Assembly (NCBI GenBank): GCA_946631075.1
Contig: CAMOZS010000047.1
Location: forward strand, 1-10,453
DNA: 10,453 bases
From: an uncultured Bacillota bacterium
GTDB taxonomy: Bacteria > Bacillota > Clostridia > Peptostreptococcales > Anaerovoracaceae
Direction of reading: 5' to 3'
Each line of letters starts with the position of its first letter. Position 1 is the stretch's first letter. Made by a program: the position numbers and the translations under genes. The notes beneath the pieces were generated by a model. The model ran no database searches, was not told the DNA's origin, and saw only the letters and a program-made list of their open reading frames with translations. Below, one piece after another: positions 1-6,731 of this stretch.

Positions 1-394
1 CGGTGCCCGCGAACTGGCCCTTGCCCTTCTCGATCTGCTTGCCGACGCCTTCGCTGCCGACCAGGGTCTTAGCCCATGCCAGACCTTCGGGGATGTTTCT
101 TGCCGCCAGCAGCATGCCGGCCAGACACAGCTCCTTGACCGCGTTGGCGTTGGCACCCGGCGCGTTGAAGACGACGATGCCCTGCTCAGCGCACTTGTCG
201 ACAGGGATGTTATTGGTTCCCGCGCCTGCCCGTCCGATGGCCAGAAGGTTCTCAGAGAAATCCATCTCGTGCATGTCATAGCTTCTCAGGATGATACCGT
301 TGGCCTCGTTCTGGTCTTCGACCAGGGCGTAATCGGCAGTCAGCCGGCCCAGGCCGACCGGGGAGATTTTGTTGAAAGTTCCGATCTTATACAT
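1..394 (-). CDS. serA: D-3-phosphoglycerate dehydrogenase, N-terminal part (runs off left edge)
   Basis: Oxidises 3-phosphoglycerate to 3-phosphohydroxypyruvate with NAD, the first step of serine synthesis in the cytosol. The visible 131 codons begin MYKIGTFNKISPVGLGRL and hold the substrate-domain signature of the D-2-hydroxyacid dehydrogenase family: IGRAGAGTNNIPVDKCAEQGIVVFNAPGA split over roughly residues 53-81, followed by ANAVKEL and a run into the hinge before the NAD-binding domain. The Rossmann motif lies beyond the window edge. The ATG at 392-394 is chosen because GAGGTGAT sits at 399-406 on the minus strand at normal spacing. The gene is divergent from serC, the enzyme for the next step, with 223 bases between the start codons. 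The start resembles the short clostridial type (about 390 residues, often lacking the long C-terminal regulatory domains), but the C-terminus is not visible. Confidence 0.93.
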   Translation of the reverse strand, partial: MYKIGTFNKISPVGLGRLTADYALVEDQNEANGIILRSYDMHEMDFSENLLAIGRAGAGTNNIPVDKCAEQGIVVFNAPGANANAVKELCLAGMLLAARNIPEGLAWAKTLVGSEGVGKQIEKGKGQFAGT

Positions 395-435
395 ACTATC
401 ACCTCATTAAAAAATATAATTGTGCTCTGCCAATA

Positions 436-464
436 ATTTTATCATAAGTCAAAAACATGTACAA
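436..464 (-). promoter_or_regulatory. Likely sigma-A promoter of serA
   Basis: Read on the minus strand, a -35 element TTGTAC (459-464) and a -10 element TAAAAT (436-441) are separated by exactly 17 bases. The -10 element lies about 40 bases upstream of the serA start. This is a pattern match only; no operator could be assigned with confidence. Confidence 0.5.
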
Positions 465-570
465 TGCCGCCGGGGCCATGTTTTCGTGAAAACTTTAATC
501 GATTAGAGCGAAAAATCAGAGGATCAAAAGACTTTTTCCTATATCATATATGGTATTTCATTTATGAGCG

Positions 571-579
571 TGGTACAAT
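571..579 (+). promoter_or_regulatory. Likely extended -10 promoter of the serC operon
   Basis: TGG followed by TACAAT (574-579) forms an extended -10 element 38 bases upstream of the serC start. No good -35 hexamer is visible at 17 bases, which fits the extended -10 class. The predicted leader is only about 30 nucleotides, too short for a T-box or a riboswitch. Further upstream, TAATCGATTA (496-505) is a perfect 10-base palindrome that could be an operator, but there is no second copy to support it. Confidence 0.45.
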
Positions 580-617
580 ATAGCCAGTATTTTGATTTTT
601 AAATGGAGGTAACAATT

Positions 618-1709
618 ATGAGCAACGAAAGAGCGTATAATTTTTCAGCTGGTCCTTCCATGCTGCCGCTTCCGGTCCTGGAAGAAGTCAAAGAAAACCT
701 TTTGAACTACAAAGGCTGCGGCGAGTCCGTTATGGAGATGAGCCACAGATCCGCGGAATTCAAACAGATCCTGGCAGATGCTGAGGCCTCCCTGAGAGAT
801 ATCATGAACATTCCGGACAACTACAAGGTCGTATTTGTCCAGGGCGGCGGCACACTGCAGTTCGCCATGGTTCCCATGAACCTGGCCGTCAAGTCCGGCA
901 AGATCGACTTCGTCGTCACCGGACAGTGGGCTAAGAAGGCATATCAGGAAGCGGTCAAGTTGGGCTTTGACGCTAAGGTCATCGCTTCCTCCGAAGACGA
1001 CGTTTACACTTGGATCCCCAAGATCACCAAGGACGACATCCGTCCGGACGCGGATTATGTACACATCTGCTTCAACAACACCATCTACGGAACCCATTAC
1101 AACTACATTCCGGATACCGGGGACATCCCCCTGGTCGCTGACATGTCTTCCTGCATCCTGTCCGAAGAGATCGATGTCAGCAAGTTCGGCATCATCTGGT
1201 TCGGCGTGCAGAAGAACGTCGCTCCGGCAGGCGTCGCGGTGGCTATCATCCGTGAGGATCTGATCGGCAACGCTCCGGCGGACATCCCGACCTATCTGGA
1301 CTACAAGCCCCACGTCGAGAAGGAATCCGCCTACAACACACCCAACTGCTGGTCCATCTACGTATCCGGCGAAGTCTTCAAGTACATCAAGAGCATCGGC
1401 GGTATCGCGGAGATGAACAAGAGGGATATCGCAAAGGCTGGGAAGCTCTACGATTTCATCGACGCCAGCGACTTCTACAAGTGCCCGGTCAGGAAGGAAG
1501 ACCGGTCCCTGATGAACGTTGTCTTCGTTATCGGAGACAAGGATCTGGAGAAGAAGTTCGTAGCCGACGCAAAGGCTGAGGGGCTCCACAATCTGGGCGG
1601 CCACAGGACCGTTGGCGGCATGCGTGCCAGCATTTACAATGCTATGCCTGAAGAAGGCGTGGATAAGCTGATCGAGTTTATGAAGAAGTTTGAAGCGGAG
1701 AATAAATAA
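618..1709 (+). CDS. serC: Phosphoserine aminotransferase
   Basis: A PLP enzyme that transfers the amino group of glutamate to 3-phosphohydroxypyruvate, giving phosphoserine, the second step of serine synthesis. The 363-residue product matches the usual family length of about 360. It opens with the family start RAYNFSAGPSMLP, carries SHRS and the FVQGGGTLQFAMVPMN phosphate-cofactor region, and has the PLP lysine in FGVQKN at K199. The C-terminal GGHRTVGGMRASIYNAMP is the classic substrate-binding end. An in-frame ATG at 603 is rejected as the start because it overlaps the ribosome binding site GGAGGT (605-610); the ATG at 618 has ideal spacing. The gene is divergent from serA and heads an operon with the carboxypeptidase (7-base gap) and uvrC. 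No phosphoserine phosphatase gene is in the window. Confidence 0.97.
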   Translation: MSNERAYNFSAGPSMLPLPVLEEVKENLLNYKGCGESVMEMSHRSAEFKQILADAEASLRDIMNIPDNYKVVFVQGGGTLQFAMVPMNLAVKSGKIDFVVTGQWAKKAYQEAVKLGFDAKVIASSEDDVYTWIPKITKDDIRPDADYVHICFNNTIYGTHYNYIPDTGDIPLVADMSSCILSEEIDVSKFGIIWFGVQKNVAPAGVAVAIIREDLIGNAPADIPTYLDYKPHVEKESAYNTPNCWSIYVSGEVFKYIKSIGGIAEMNKRDIAKAGKLYDFIDASDFYKCPVRKEDRSLMNVVFVIGDKDLEKKFVADAKAEGLHNLGGHRTVGGMRASIYNAMPEEGVDKLIEFMKKFEAENK

Positions 1710-1716
1710 GACATCA

Positions 1717-3492
1717 ATGAAGTCTGAAACAAATCGATTTATTAACTTATTAGCATCAGTTGTGATCACGGCGCTGCTCCTGACCGGAGCAGTGCCTTCT
1801 TTCGCCATGGCAGCAGAGCCAGCTTTTGCGGCGGAAACTGCGGCGGACCAGGAGGAATCTGCGGTCCTGCCGGCCATCACCATCGACCAGACCGATGCTC
1901 CCAAAATCGAAGGCACATCCGCCATCGTCATGGATATGGACACGGGAACGGTCCTCTACGAGAAGGAAGCGGACAAGGTCCGGGAGCCGGCCAGCATCAC
2001 CAAGATCGTGACCTGTCTTCTGGCCGTGGAGAACCTGCCTTTGGATAAGGAAGTGACAGTGCCGGAGGATGTCGAGACCGAAGGGAGCACCATGGGCCTG
2101 GTCCCCGGCGAGAAGATCACGGTAGAGGAGCTCCTGTACGGCATGATGCTCCCCTCGGGAAATGACGCGGCGGAAGTCCTGGCTCTGGAGATGGCCGATG
2201 ATTTTGATGAGTTCGGTCAGATGATGGAGGAGAGGGCGGCTGCCTGCGGAGCTGACCACAGCGTTTTCAAGAACCCCAACGGACTCAACGAAGACCGCAG
2301 CCGGCTCAACTACACGACGGCCAGAGACCTGGCCCTGATCTCCAGAGAGGCCATGCAGAATCCGGAATTCCGCAAGGTGGTCGGGACGGCCAAGCACACT
2401 GTCCCCAAGACCAATAAGTCCGAGAAGCGCAAGCTGGAGAACTCCAACATCTGCCTCTGGTCGAAGGAAACGACCACGATCAAAGGCAAAGAGCGTACAT
2501 ATAAGTACAAGGGCTGTACCGGGATCAAGACCGGATTCACCAGCGACGCAGGCAATTGTTTCGTGGGCAGCGCGAAGAGAAACGGCACCGAGATGCTGAT
2601 CGTGACCCTGAATGCCGAGGACCCTCTGGAGCGGTACGATGACGGCATCCTCCTCTGGGACTATGCCCTTGGCAAATATGAGACTTACAAGGCTCTGAAG
2701 GCGGGAGATGAGGCCGGTGTCACCAGGGTGCGCCGGGGCGAGAAAAAAACAGCCCCCGTCGGGACCGGACAGGATCTGGGCGTCACCATCCTGAAAGGAA
2801 CAGCGGACCAGCAGGAGTTCACCACCGAGTTCCGCCTGGATGAGGACAAGGTGACCGCGCCGGTCAAAAAAGGCCAGAAGGTCGGAACCGCCCTGGTCTT
2901 CAACAAACAGGGAAGACTGGTCGGAGAAGAGACACTGTATACTCTGGCAGCGGTCGGAAAGGGCGGACCCCTTTCCTATATCGGGATCGCCGATGAGGAC
3001 CTGCCGGAAACGGCCTGCGTCGCGGGCGCCGTGGTCCTCCTGATCATCGGCTTCCGCTTCTTCCGCCGGGGCCGGAGAAAGAAGGAACGCAAAAAGAAGA
3101 GGGAAGAGATCCGGGGAGAACTGGCTACGATGCGCACGGCAGGCGTGGGCATGACCGCCAGAGAACTGAACCAGGTGACCGGCAAGGAAGAGGAGATCAA
3201 GCCGATCGACCGGGGTCCATCCCGCATTTCTGATGAGGAATTCAAAGCCTGGACCAGCACGGGCAGAGTGCCGAAGGTCGGCAAGATCACTCCCCGTGAC
3301 AAGCCTTTCAGGCCGGAGACTTCCCGCAGCGACGAGGAACTGTTCGCCCTGCTGGAAGAAGCCAAACCGAAGGCTCCGGACGAGCCCCGCAAGCATGCCG
3401 GGCTGACCTGGGATGAGCTGCTGGAAGTCATGAGCTCGCCGGGACCTGCCGTCCCGCCGTCAGGCAAGGGTAAAGGGCCGAAAGATGTTTGA
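1717..3492 (+). CDS. D-alanyl-D-alanine carboxypeptidase (peptidase S11) with membrane anchor and long charged tail
   Basis: A low-molecular-weight penicillin-binding protein that removes the terminal D-alanine from peptidoglycan pentapeptides outside the membrane. The 591-residue product has an N-terminal signal peptide (hydrophobic core about 8-26, likely cut near residues 30-33). All three active-site motifs are present: SITK (S93 nucleophile, K96), SGN (147-149) and KTG (271-273). A PBP5-type C-terminal beta domain follows at about 330-425. Instead of ending in an amphipathic anchor, the chain has a hydrophobic stretch near 434-449, a strongly basic run (RRGRRKKERKKK) and about 130 more hydrophilic residues, probably cytosolic. 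Typical DacA/DacF proteins have about 380-450 residues. The start is uncertain: a TTG at 1690 inside serC is in frame, but the ATG at 1717 starts a normal signal peptide. Its ribosome binding site is weak (GGAG at 1697-1700), so translational coupling to serC is likely. Confidence 0.92.
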   Translation: MKSETNRFINLLASVVITALLLTGAVPSFAMAAEPAFAAETAADQEESAVLPAITIDQTDAPKIEGTSAIVMDMDTGTVLYEKEADKVREPASITKIVTCLLAVENLPLDKEVTVPEDVETEGSTMGLVPGEKITVEELLYGMMLPSGNDAAEVLALEMADDFDEFGQMMEERAAACGADHSVFKNPNGLNEDRSRLNYTTARDLALISREAMQNPEFRKVVGTAKHTVPKTNKSEKRKLENSNICLWSKETTTIKGKERTYKYKGCTGIKTGFTSDAGNCFVGSAKRNGTEMLIVTLNAEDPLERYDDGILLWDYALGKYETYKALKAGDEAGVTRVRRGEKKTAPVGTGQDLGVTILKGTADQQEFTTEFRLDEDKVTAPVKKGQKVGTALVFNKQGRLVGEETLYTLAAVGKGGPLSYIGIADEDLPETACVAGAVVLLIIGFRFFRRGRRKKERKKKREEIRGELATMRTAGVGMTARELNQVTGKEEEIKPIDRGPSRISDEEFKAWTSTGRVPKVGKITPRDKPFRPETSRSDEELFALLEEAKPKAPDEPRKHAGLTWDELLEVMSSPGPAVPPSGKGKGPKDV

Positions 3493-5536
3493 TATCCAGG
3501 AAAACCTAAAAAAGCTTCCGGACTGTCCCGGTGTGTATATGCATAAGGACAAGCTGGGCCATATCATCTACGTGGGCAAGGCGATCTCACTGCGCAACCG
3601 GGTACGCCAGTATTTTCAGTCGTCCCGGAACATGGACCCCAAGGTCCGGAGCATGGTCAGCCAGATCGCCGAGTTTGAGTACATCAAAGTCGGCAGCGAG
3701 ATGGAGGCCCTGATCCTGGAGTGCAACCTGATCAAAAAACACCGGCCCAAATACAACATCCTCCTGCGGGACGACAAGACCTATCCCTACATCCGGATCA
3801 CCAATGAGCCCTATCCGAGGGTGATGAAAACAAGGCTGATCAGAAAGGACGGAAGCCGTTATTTCGGGCCCTACAGCGACGCGGGGGCGGTCAACCGGAT
3901 CGTGGACCTGCTCAACACCAGCTTCGCCCTGAAACGGTGCTCCGCCACAGCCTTTCCGCCGGGATTCAAGCCCTGCCTCAACTATCATATCAAACAGTGC
4001 CGGGGCATCTGCAGCGGGAACGTGGACCCGGAGGAGTACGCCCGGGCCATCGAGGGGGCCGCGGACTTTCTCAGCGGCCGAAGCAAAAAGCTGCAGACCA
4101 CCCTCAAGGAAAAAATGCAGGCGGCATCTGAGGCCATGGACTACGAGCAGGCAGCCATCTACAGAGACTATCTGGCGGCGGCCAAATCCCTGTCCGAGAC
4201 CCAGCGGGTGGTCATGCACCACAGCGAGGAAGCCGATGTGGTCATCCCGGCCAGAGGGACCGAGGAGACCTACATGGTGGTCTTTTTCGTCCGGGAAGGG
4301 AAGCTGATCGGCCGCGAAAGCTTCGGCCTTGAGGCCGTGGAGATCGATACGACGGCAGCCCTGGAAGCCCAGTCGGATGATCCGGGCAGCAGGTCAGCGG
4401 CGGCCTCCGCGGAGAGCGCTCTTCTGTCCGCCTTCCTCAACCAGCACTACAGCCGTCTGCCCAACATCCCCAAGGAGATCCTCCTGACCCACATGCCGGA
4501 GGACGCGGCTGTCCTGGAAGAATACCTGAGCCAGCTGTCCGGCCATTCGGTCAAACTGCTCTGTCCCCAGAGGGGGGAGAAGCGGGCCCTTGTCGAGATG
4601 GCGCGGCGTGACGTTCTGGAGATGATCCGCACCATCGATGAGCGGGCAAAGGCTGCCAGAGAGAGGCGGCAGACCCTGGGCCAGGAGATCTACGAGGTCC
4701 TTCACGCCATGGGAGCATCCTCGGTCATCGGCGGGAGCACGGATCCCGCGACCGGACTGCCCGGTTACGACGGCCGCCAGTTCCGGGCGGAGGCCTATGA
4801 TATTTCCAACACCAACGGGATCGACACGGTGGGGGCCATGGTGACCTTTGACGGTCTGAAGGCCGACAAGCAGGGCTACCGCAAGTTCCGCATCCGCAGT
4901 GTAGAGGGTCAGGACGACTACGCCTCCATGACGGAGGTCCTGAGCCGCCGCTTCGCCCGGGTCTTCCAGGGGGACGATAAGTTCTCCGTCCTTCCGGACA
5001 TCATTTTCATGGACGGCGGCAAGGGTCATGTATCCACCGCTCTGGCGGTCATCGACGCCACCGGTTTCGATATCCCGGTGGTGGGCATGGTCAAGGACGA
5101 CCACCACAGGACCCGGGCCCTCATCTACAGGAAGAAGGGGGCAGGGCAGAGCCTGGTCCGGGACGGAGGGGCTGCGGTCCGTCCGGACGCCGATCCTGCG
5201 GTCCGTCCGGACGAAGAACCCGATTCTGACTACGTGGAGATCTCCCTGGCGGACAAGCCTCTGCTCTTCAGCTATATCGGGCGGATGCAGGAGGAGGTCC
5301 ACCGCTTCGCCATCGAGTATCACCGCAAGGTCCGCAGCAAGCACCAGACCGGGTCGGTCCTGGACGAGATCCCCGGCATCGGGCCCAAGCGGCGCAACGC
5401 TCTGCTGGAGCATTTCAAGAGCGTGGAGGCCATCCGGGACATCGCAAGGTCAGACGGGGGCGAGCAAAAGCTGGCCCAGGCCCCGGAGATGAATGCCCGG
5501 GCTGCCCAGGCCGTCTGTGAATACTTCAGCAAATGA
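3485..5536 (+). CDS. uvrC: Excinuclease ABC subunit C
   Basis: The nuclease of UvrABC nucleotide excision repair, cutting on both sides of a lesion bound by UvrB. The 683-residue product has, in order: an N-terminal GIY-YIG domain (GVY 16-18, YVG 29-31, R39, E79, N91) for the 3' cut; four cysteines at 152, 164, 172 and 176 with the Cx11C-x7-Cx3C spacing of the UvrC iron-sulfur cluster; a UVR motif for UvrB contact (about 201-235, LKEKMQAASEAMDYEQAAIYRD); an RNase H-like domain for the 5' cut with D439, D510 and H613 at the expected motifs; and helix-hairpin-helix repeats (about 622-660, IPGIGPKRRNALL). It is longer than the usual 600 or so residues because of an acidic insertion between D510 and H613. 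The start overlaps the carboxypeptidase stop by 8 bases, so the two are probably translationally coupled. It is the last gene of the operon. Confidence 0.97.
   Translation: MFDIQENLKKLPDCPGVYMHKDKLGHIIYVGKAISLRNRVRQYFQSSRNMDPKVRSMVSQIAEFEYIKVGSEMEALILECNLIKKHRPKYNILLRDDKTYPYIRITNEPYPRVMKTRLIRKDGSRYFGPYSDAGAVNRIVDLLNTSFALKRCSATAFPPGFKPCLNYHIKQCRGICSGNVDPEEYARAIEGAADFLSGRSKKLQTTLKEKMQAASEAMDYEQAAIYRDYLAAAKSLSETQRVVMHHSEEADVVIPARGTEETYMVVFFVREGKLIGRESFGLEAVEIDTTAALEAQSDDPGSRSAAASAESALLSAFLNQHYSRLPNIPKEILLTHMPEDAAVLEEYLSQLSGHSVKLLCPQRGEKRALVEMARRDVLEMIRTIDERAKAARERRQTLGQEIYEVLHAMGASSVIGGSTDPATGLPGYDGRQFRAEAYDISNTNGIDTVGAMVTFDGLKADKQGYRKFRIRSVEGQDDYASMTEVLSRRFARVFQGDDKFSVLPDIIFMDGGKGHVSTALAVIDATGFDIPVVGMVKDDHHRTRALIYRKKGAGQSLVRDGGAAVRPDADPAVRPDEEPDSDYVEISLADKPLLFSYIGRMQEEVHRFAIEYHRKVRSKHQTGSVLDEIPGIGPKRRNALLEHFKSVEAIRDIARSDGGEQKLAQAPEMNARAAQAVCEYFSK
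5172..5213 (+). repeat. Short tandem duplication inside uvrC
   Basis: The 18-base string CTGCGGTCCGTCCGGACG occurs at 5172-5189 and again at 5196-5213, a period of 24 bases, or exactly eight codons. It encodes the repeated peptide AVRPD (AAVRPDAD, PAVRPDEE) in the acidic insertion of the nuclease domain. Being in frame, it does not disrupt the gene. Confidence 0.9.
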
Positions 5537-5537
5537 A

Positions 5538-5565
5538 AAAGGAGCATGGTTTTGCTCCTTTTTTT
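5538..5565 (+). terminator. Intrinsic terminator of the serC-uvrC operon
   Basis: A 9-base perfect stem, AAAGGAGCA (5538-5546) with TGCTCCTTT (5553-5561), closes a 6-base loop and runs into an unbroken run of T to 5565. It begins directly after the uvrC stop codon. Confidence 0.93.
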
Positions 5566-5641
5566 CGTCTGAGAAAAATGCTCTGCATTTCGGCGTAGGG
5601 AGAGGTGCAAGAACCGCCTTGTATTTTCCAAAATTTAACAT

Positions 5642-5735
5642 CTTTGTACATATTGAAGATTTCTTCAGTAGTTTGTACAAAATTCCACAGAAGTTTTGTA
5701 CATTTTTGCGAATCTGATGCCATAATGTACAAGAA
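5642..5735. repeat. GTAC tetrad 1: four palindromic TTTTGTACAAAA-like sites
   Basis: Four sites with a GTAC core begin at 5646 (CTTTGTACATAT), 5675 (GTTTGTACAAAA), 5698 (TTTTGTACATTT) and 5727 (AATGTACAAG). Core-to-core distances are 29, 23 and 29 bases. Alternate sites are therefore 52 bases apart, close to five DNA turns. The sequence between sites is not repeated. Between the first two sites is a small hairpin, TGAAG/CTTCA (5654-5667). The regular geometry suggests binding sites for a multimeric protein; which one is unknown. Confidence 0.75.
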
Positions 5736-5771
5736 ATGGCTAGCCGGCCTTTGCGATGCAGATCGAACAGA

Positions 5772-5784
5772 GTCAACAGTTGAC
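5772..5784. repeat. 13-base palindrome between the two GTAC tetrads
   Basis: GTCAACAGTTGAC is a perfect inverted repeat of 6-base arms around a single central A (5778). It lies near, but 4-5 bases off, the midpoint between the inner sites of the two tetrads (5782.5). It could be an independent operator or the core of a larger nucleoprotein site; no function is recognised. Confidence 0.55.
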
Positions 5785-5828
5785 CATAACATGCCCATAA
5801 AACCTGTATTTATTGACACCCCGAAAAA

Positions 5829-5923
5829 CGTTTTGTACAAAAGATCGTAGAAACCGCATTTCTATACAAAAATCTTGAAATTTTTTGTACTTTTATATCC
5901 GAAAGTTGAGTTTTTGTACAAAG
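5829..5923. repeat. GTAC tetrad 2: same geometry as tetrad 1, shifted by 189 bases
   Basis: Four sites begin at 5835 (TTTTGTACAAAA), 5864 (degenerate, TCTATACAAAAA), 5887 (TTTTGTACTTTT) and 5916 (TTTTGTACAAAG). Distances are again 29, 23 and 29 bases, so each site lies exactly 189 bases from its counterpart in tetrad 1. Inter-site sequences are unlike those of tetrad 1 in direct orientation, and only slightly alike when inverted, so the conserved features are the sites and their spacing. The degenerate second site and asymmetric third site are the weakest members. Confidence 0.75.
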
Positions 5924-5995
5924 CTCTTTCTTACACGTTAAATGGCTGAAAAGATAGAGCCCTGTAAATGATGCCGGAGCAGGGACAGTCGGGAA

Positions 5996-6592
5996 TCACA
6001 GCAGGTCCGGCTTCTTCTCCGGTTCTTTGAAGAATTCCTTGCGCAGGAGGTAGCGGTCCTTGCCGCCGTAGAGCTTCCTCCGGTCCGCGATATGGAAGTT
6101 CATGATCAGGAAATTGTTATAGCTGTAGGGATTGCTGGGGGCGATGGAGGTCAGGCCTTCGGTAGCGCCCAGCTCGATCGCCTGGCCGATCCGGATCTTG
6201 TTGAACAGCCTTTGCAGACCGTGGCCCCGGAAGGGCGGAGCGACCATGGTCAGATCAAGAGAGGCCGTCCGTGACAGGTGTTCCTCATCGTAATCGAAAT
6301 AGTGGCCGTAGTTCTTCTCGACCACCGGAGTCGTATTGGCGATCAGGACCGAATAGCCGGCCACGTTGCCCTCGTCATCGGTGGCGATGTAGCAGTAATC
6401 GGTCTCCAGGGCGTCCAGGGATTCCTCCCGGGTATACGTCGCGTAGACGTCCTTGTTGGGCAGGGCGTCCATGATAGTCTGCTGCAACTCCATGACCGCG
6501 TCCAGATCCTCCGGAGTAGCCCGCCGGATGTGAAATGTCTTGGGAACGCCTTTGCCGTTCATCAGTTCAATGTCAAATGGTAAATCGATCAT
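5996..6592 (-). CDS. GNAT-family N-acetyltransferase (copy 1)
   Basis: A predicted cytosolic acetyl-CoA-dependent acyltransferase of 198 residues; the substrate is unknown. The family call rests on the acetyl-CoA pyrophosphate loop PPFRGHGLQRLF (R122-G123-H124-G125), preceded by the strand LDLTMV, plus an N-terminal IRRATPEDLDAVMELQQ typical of GNAT motif C/D. The C-terminal half has LGATEGLTSIAPSNPYSYNNF, like the asparagine/tyrosine end of other GNATs. The ATG at 6590-6592 has GGAGG at 6601-6605 at good spacing. The protein is clearly related to the divergent neighbour (shared LQQ, DYC, NYG.Y, GLQ.LF, LGATE and N.YS..N positions). It converges on uvrC and is probably a single-gene transcript. 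It could act on a small molecule, amino acid or protein terminus; the sequence does not decide. Confidence 0.88.
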   Translation of the reverse strand: MIDLPFDIELMNGKGVPKTFHIRRATPEDLDAVMELQQTIMDALPNKDVYATYTREESLDALETDYCYIATDDEGNVAGYSVLIANTTPVVEKNYGHYFDYDEEHLSRTASLDLTMVAPPFRGHGLQRLFNKIRIGQAIELGATEGLTSIAPSNPYSYNNFLIMNFHIADRRKLYGGKDRYLLRKEFFKEPEKKPDLL

Positions 6593-6626
6593 TCCGTCTT
6601 CCTCCGTTTTCCTTTATTTCAAAAAC

Positions 6627-6635
6627 AGTATAGCA
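6627..6635 (-). promoter_or_regulatory. Possible extended -10 promoter of acetyltransferase copy 1
   Basis: On the minus strand TGC is followed directly by TATACT (6627-6632), an extended -10 form, about 35 bases before the start codon. The -35 region is poor. It shares the 139-base gap with the promoter of the divergent gene. Confidence 0.45.
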
Positions 6636-6665
6636 CAAAAGTCCAAGAAAGTTGAAAATAATTTC

Positions 6666-6693
6666 TTGCTTTATCACTTTAATTCAGTATAAT
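6666..6693 (+). promoter_or_regulatory. Likely sigma-A promoter of acetyltransferase copy 2
   Basis: TTGCTT (6666-6671) and a consensus TATAAT (6688-6693) are 16 bases apart, 38 bases ahead of the TTG start. A second TATAAT (6700-6705) follows and could serve as an alternative -10 element. Confidence 0.6.
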
Positions 6694-6731
6694 ATTGTAT
6701 ATAATACTAAAACAAAAGGAGACAAAGTACA

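Larger units (their letters stand above)
5566..5995. other. Long non-coding gap between convergent genes, carrying structured repeats
   Basis: No credible gene lies here: the open frames are short, lack ribosome binding sites and overlap each other on both strands. The stretch is AT-rich against GC-rich neighbours. Since uvrC and the acetyltransferase converge on it, it is not an upstream promoter region for either. It contains a small hairpin (AAATGC/GCATTT, 5576-5590), two tetrads of palindromic GTAC sites and a 13-base palindrome between them, described separately. Confidence 0.8.

Noticed and set aside
456..465. TGTACAA near the serA promoter as a further member of the GTAC site family
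   Set aside because: A single copy, explained as a -35 hexamer, with no partner at 23, 29 or 52 bases.
395..617. Riboswitch or T-box ahead of serC or serA
   Set aside because: The predicted leaders are about 30-40 nucleotides and no conserved T-box or riboswitch core is visible.
645..1943. Long minus-strand open frame across serC and similar long frames opposite the carboxypeptidase, uvrC and dapA
   Set aside because: They are mirror frames of strongly supported genes, lack family motifs, and are kept open by the GC-rich codon pattern.
5621..5624. Extra degenerate sites (GTAT at 5621 and at 5806)
   Set aside because: The 5806 copy is 29 bases before the first site of tetrad 2, but it matches poorly and has no counterpart 189 bases away; 5621 has the wrong spacing.
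5673..5701. Tetrad sites as ordinary -35/-10 promoter pairs
   Set aside because: The 23-base step equals a -35 to -10 distance, but both positions then read TTGTAC and the 29-base steps do not fit promoter spacing.
5605..5850. Short open frames inside the uvrC downstream gap (both strands)
   Set aside because: No ribosome binding site, no recognisable protein pattern, and they run through the repeat sites.
5646..5919. CRISPR array or plasmid iterons as an explanation of the GTAC repeats
   Set aside because: Repeats are about 12 bases and palindromic, spacing alternates 29/23, there are no cas or rep genes, and there is no uniform long repeat.
5960..5984. CCCTG/CAGGG hairpin as terminator of acetyltransferase copy 1
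   Set aside because: Only 5 paired bases with a 15-base loop and no clean T run; too weak to call.
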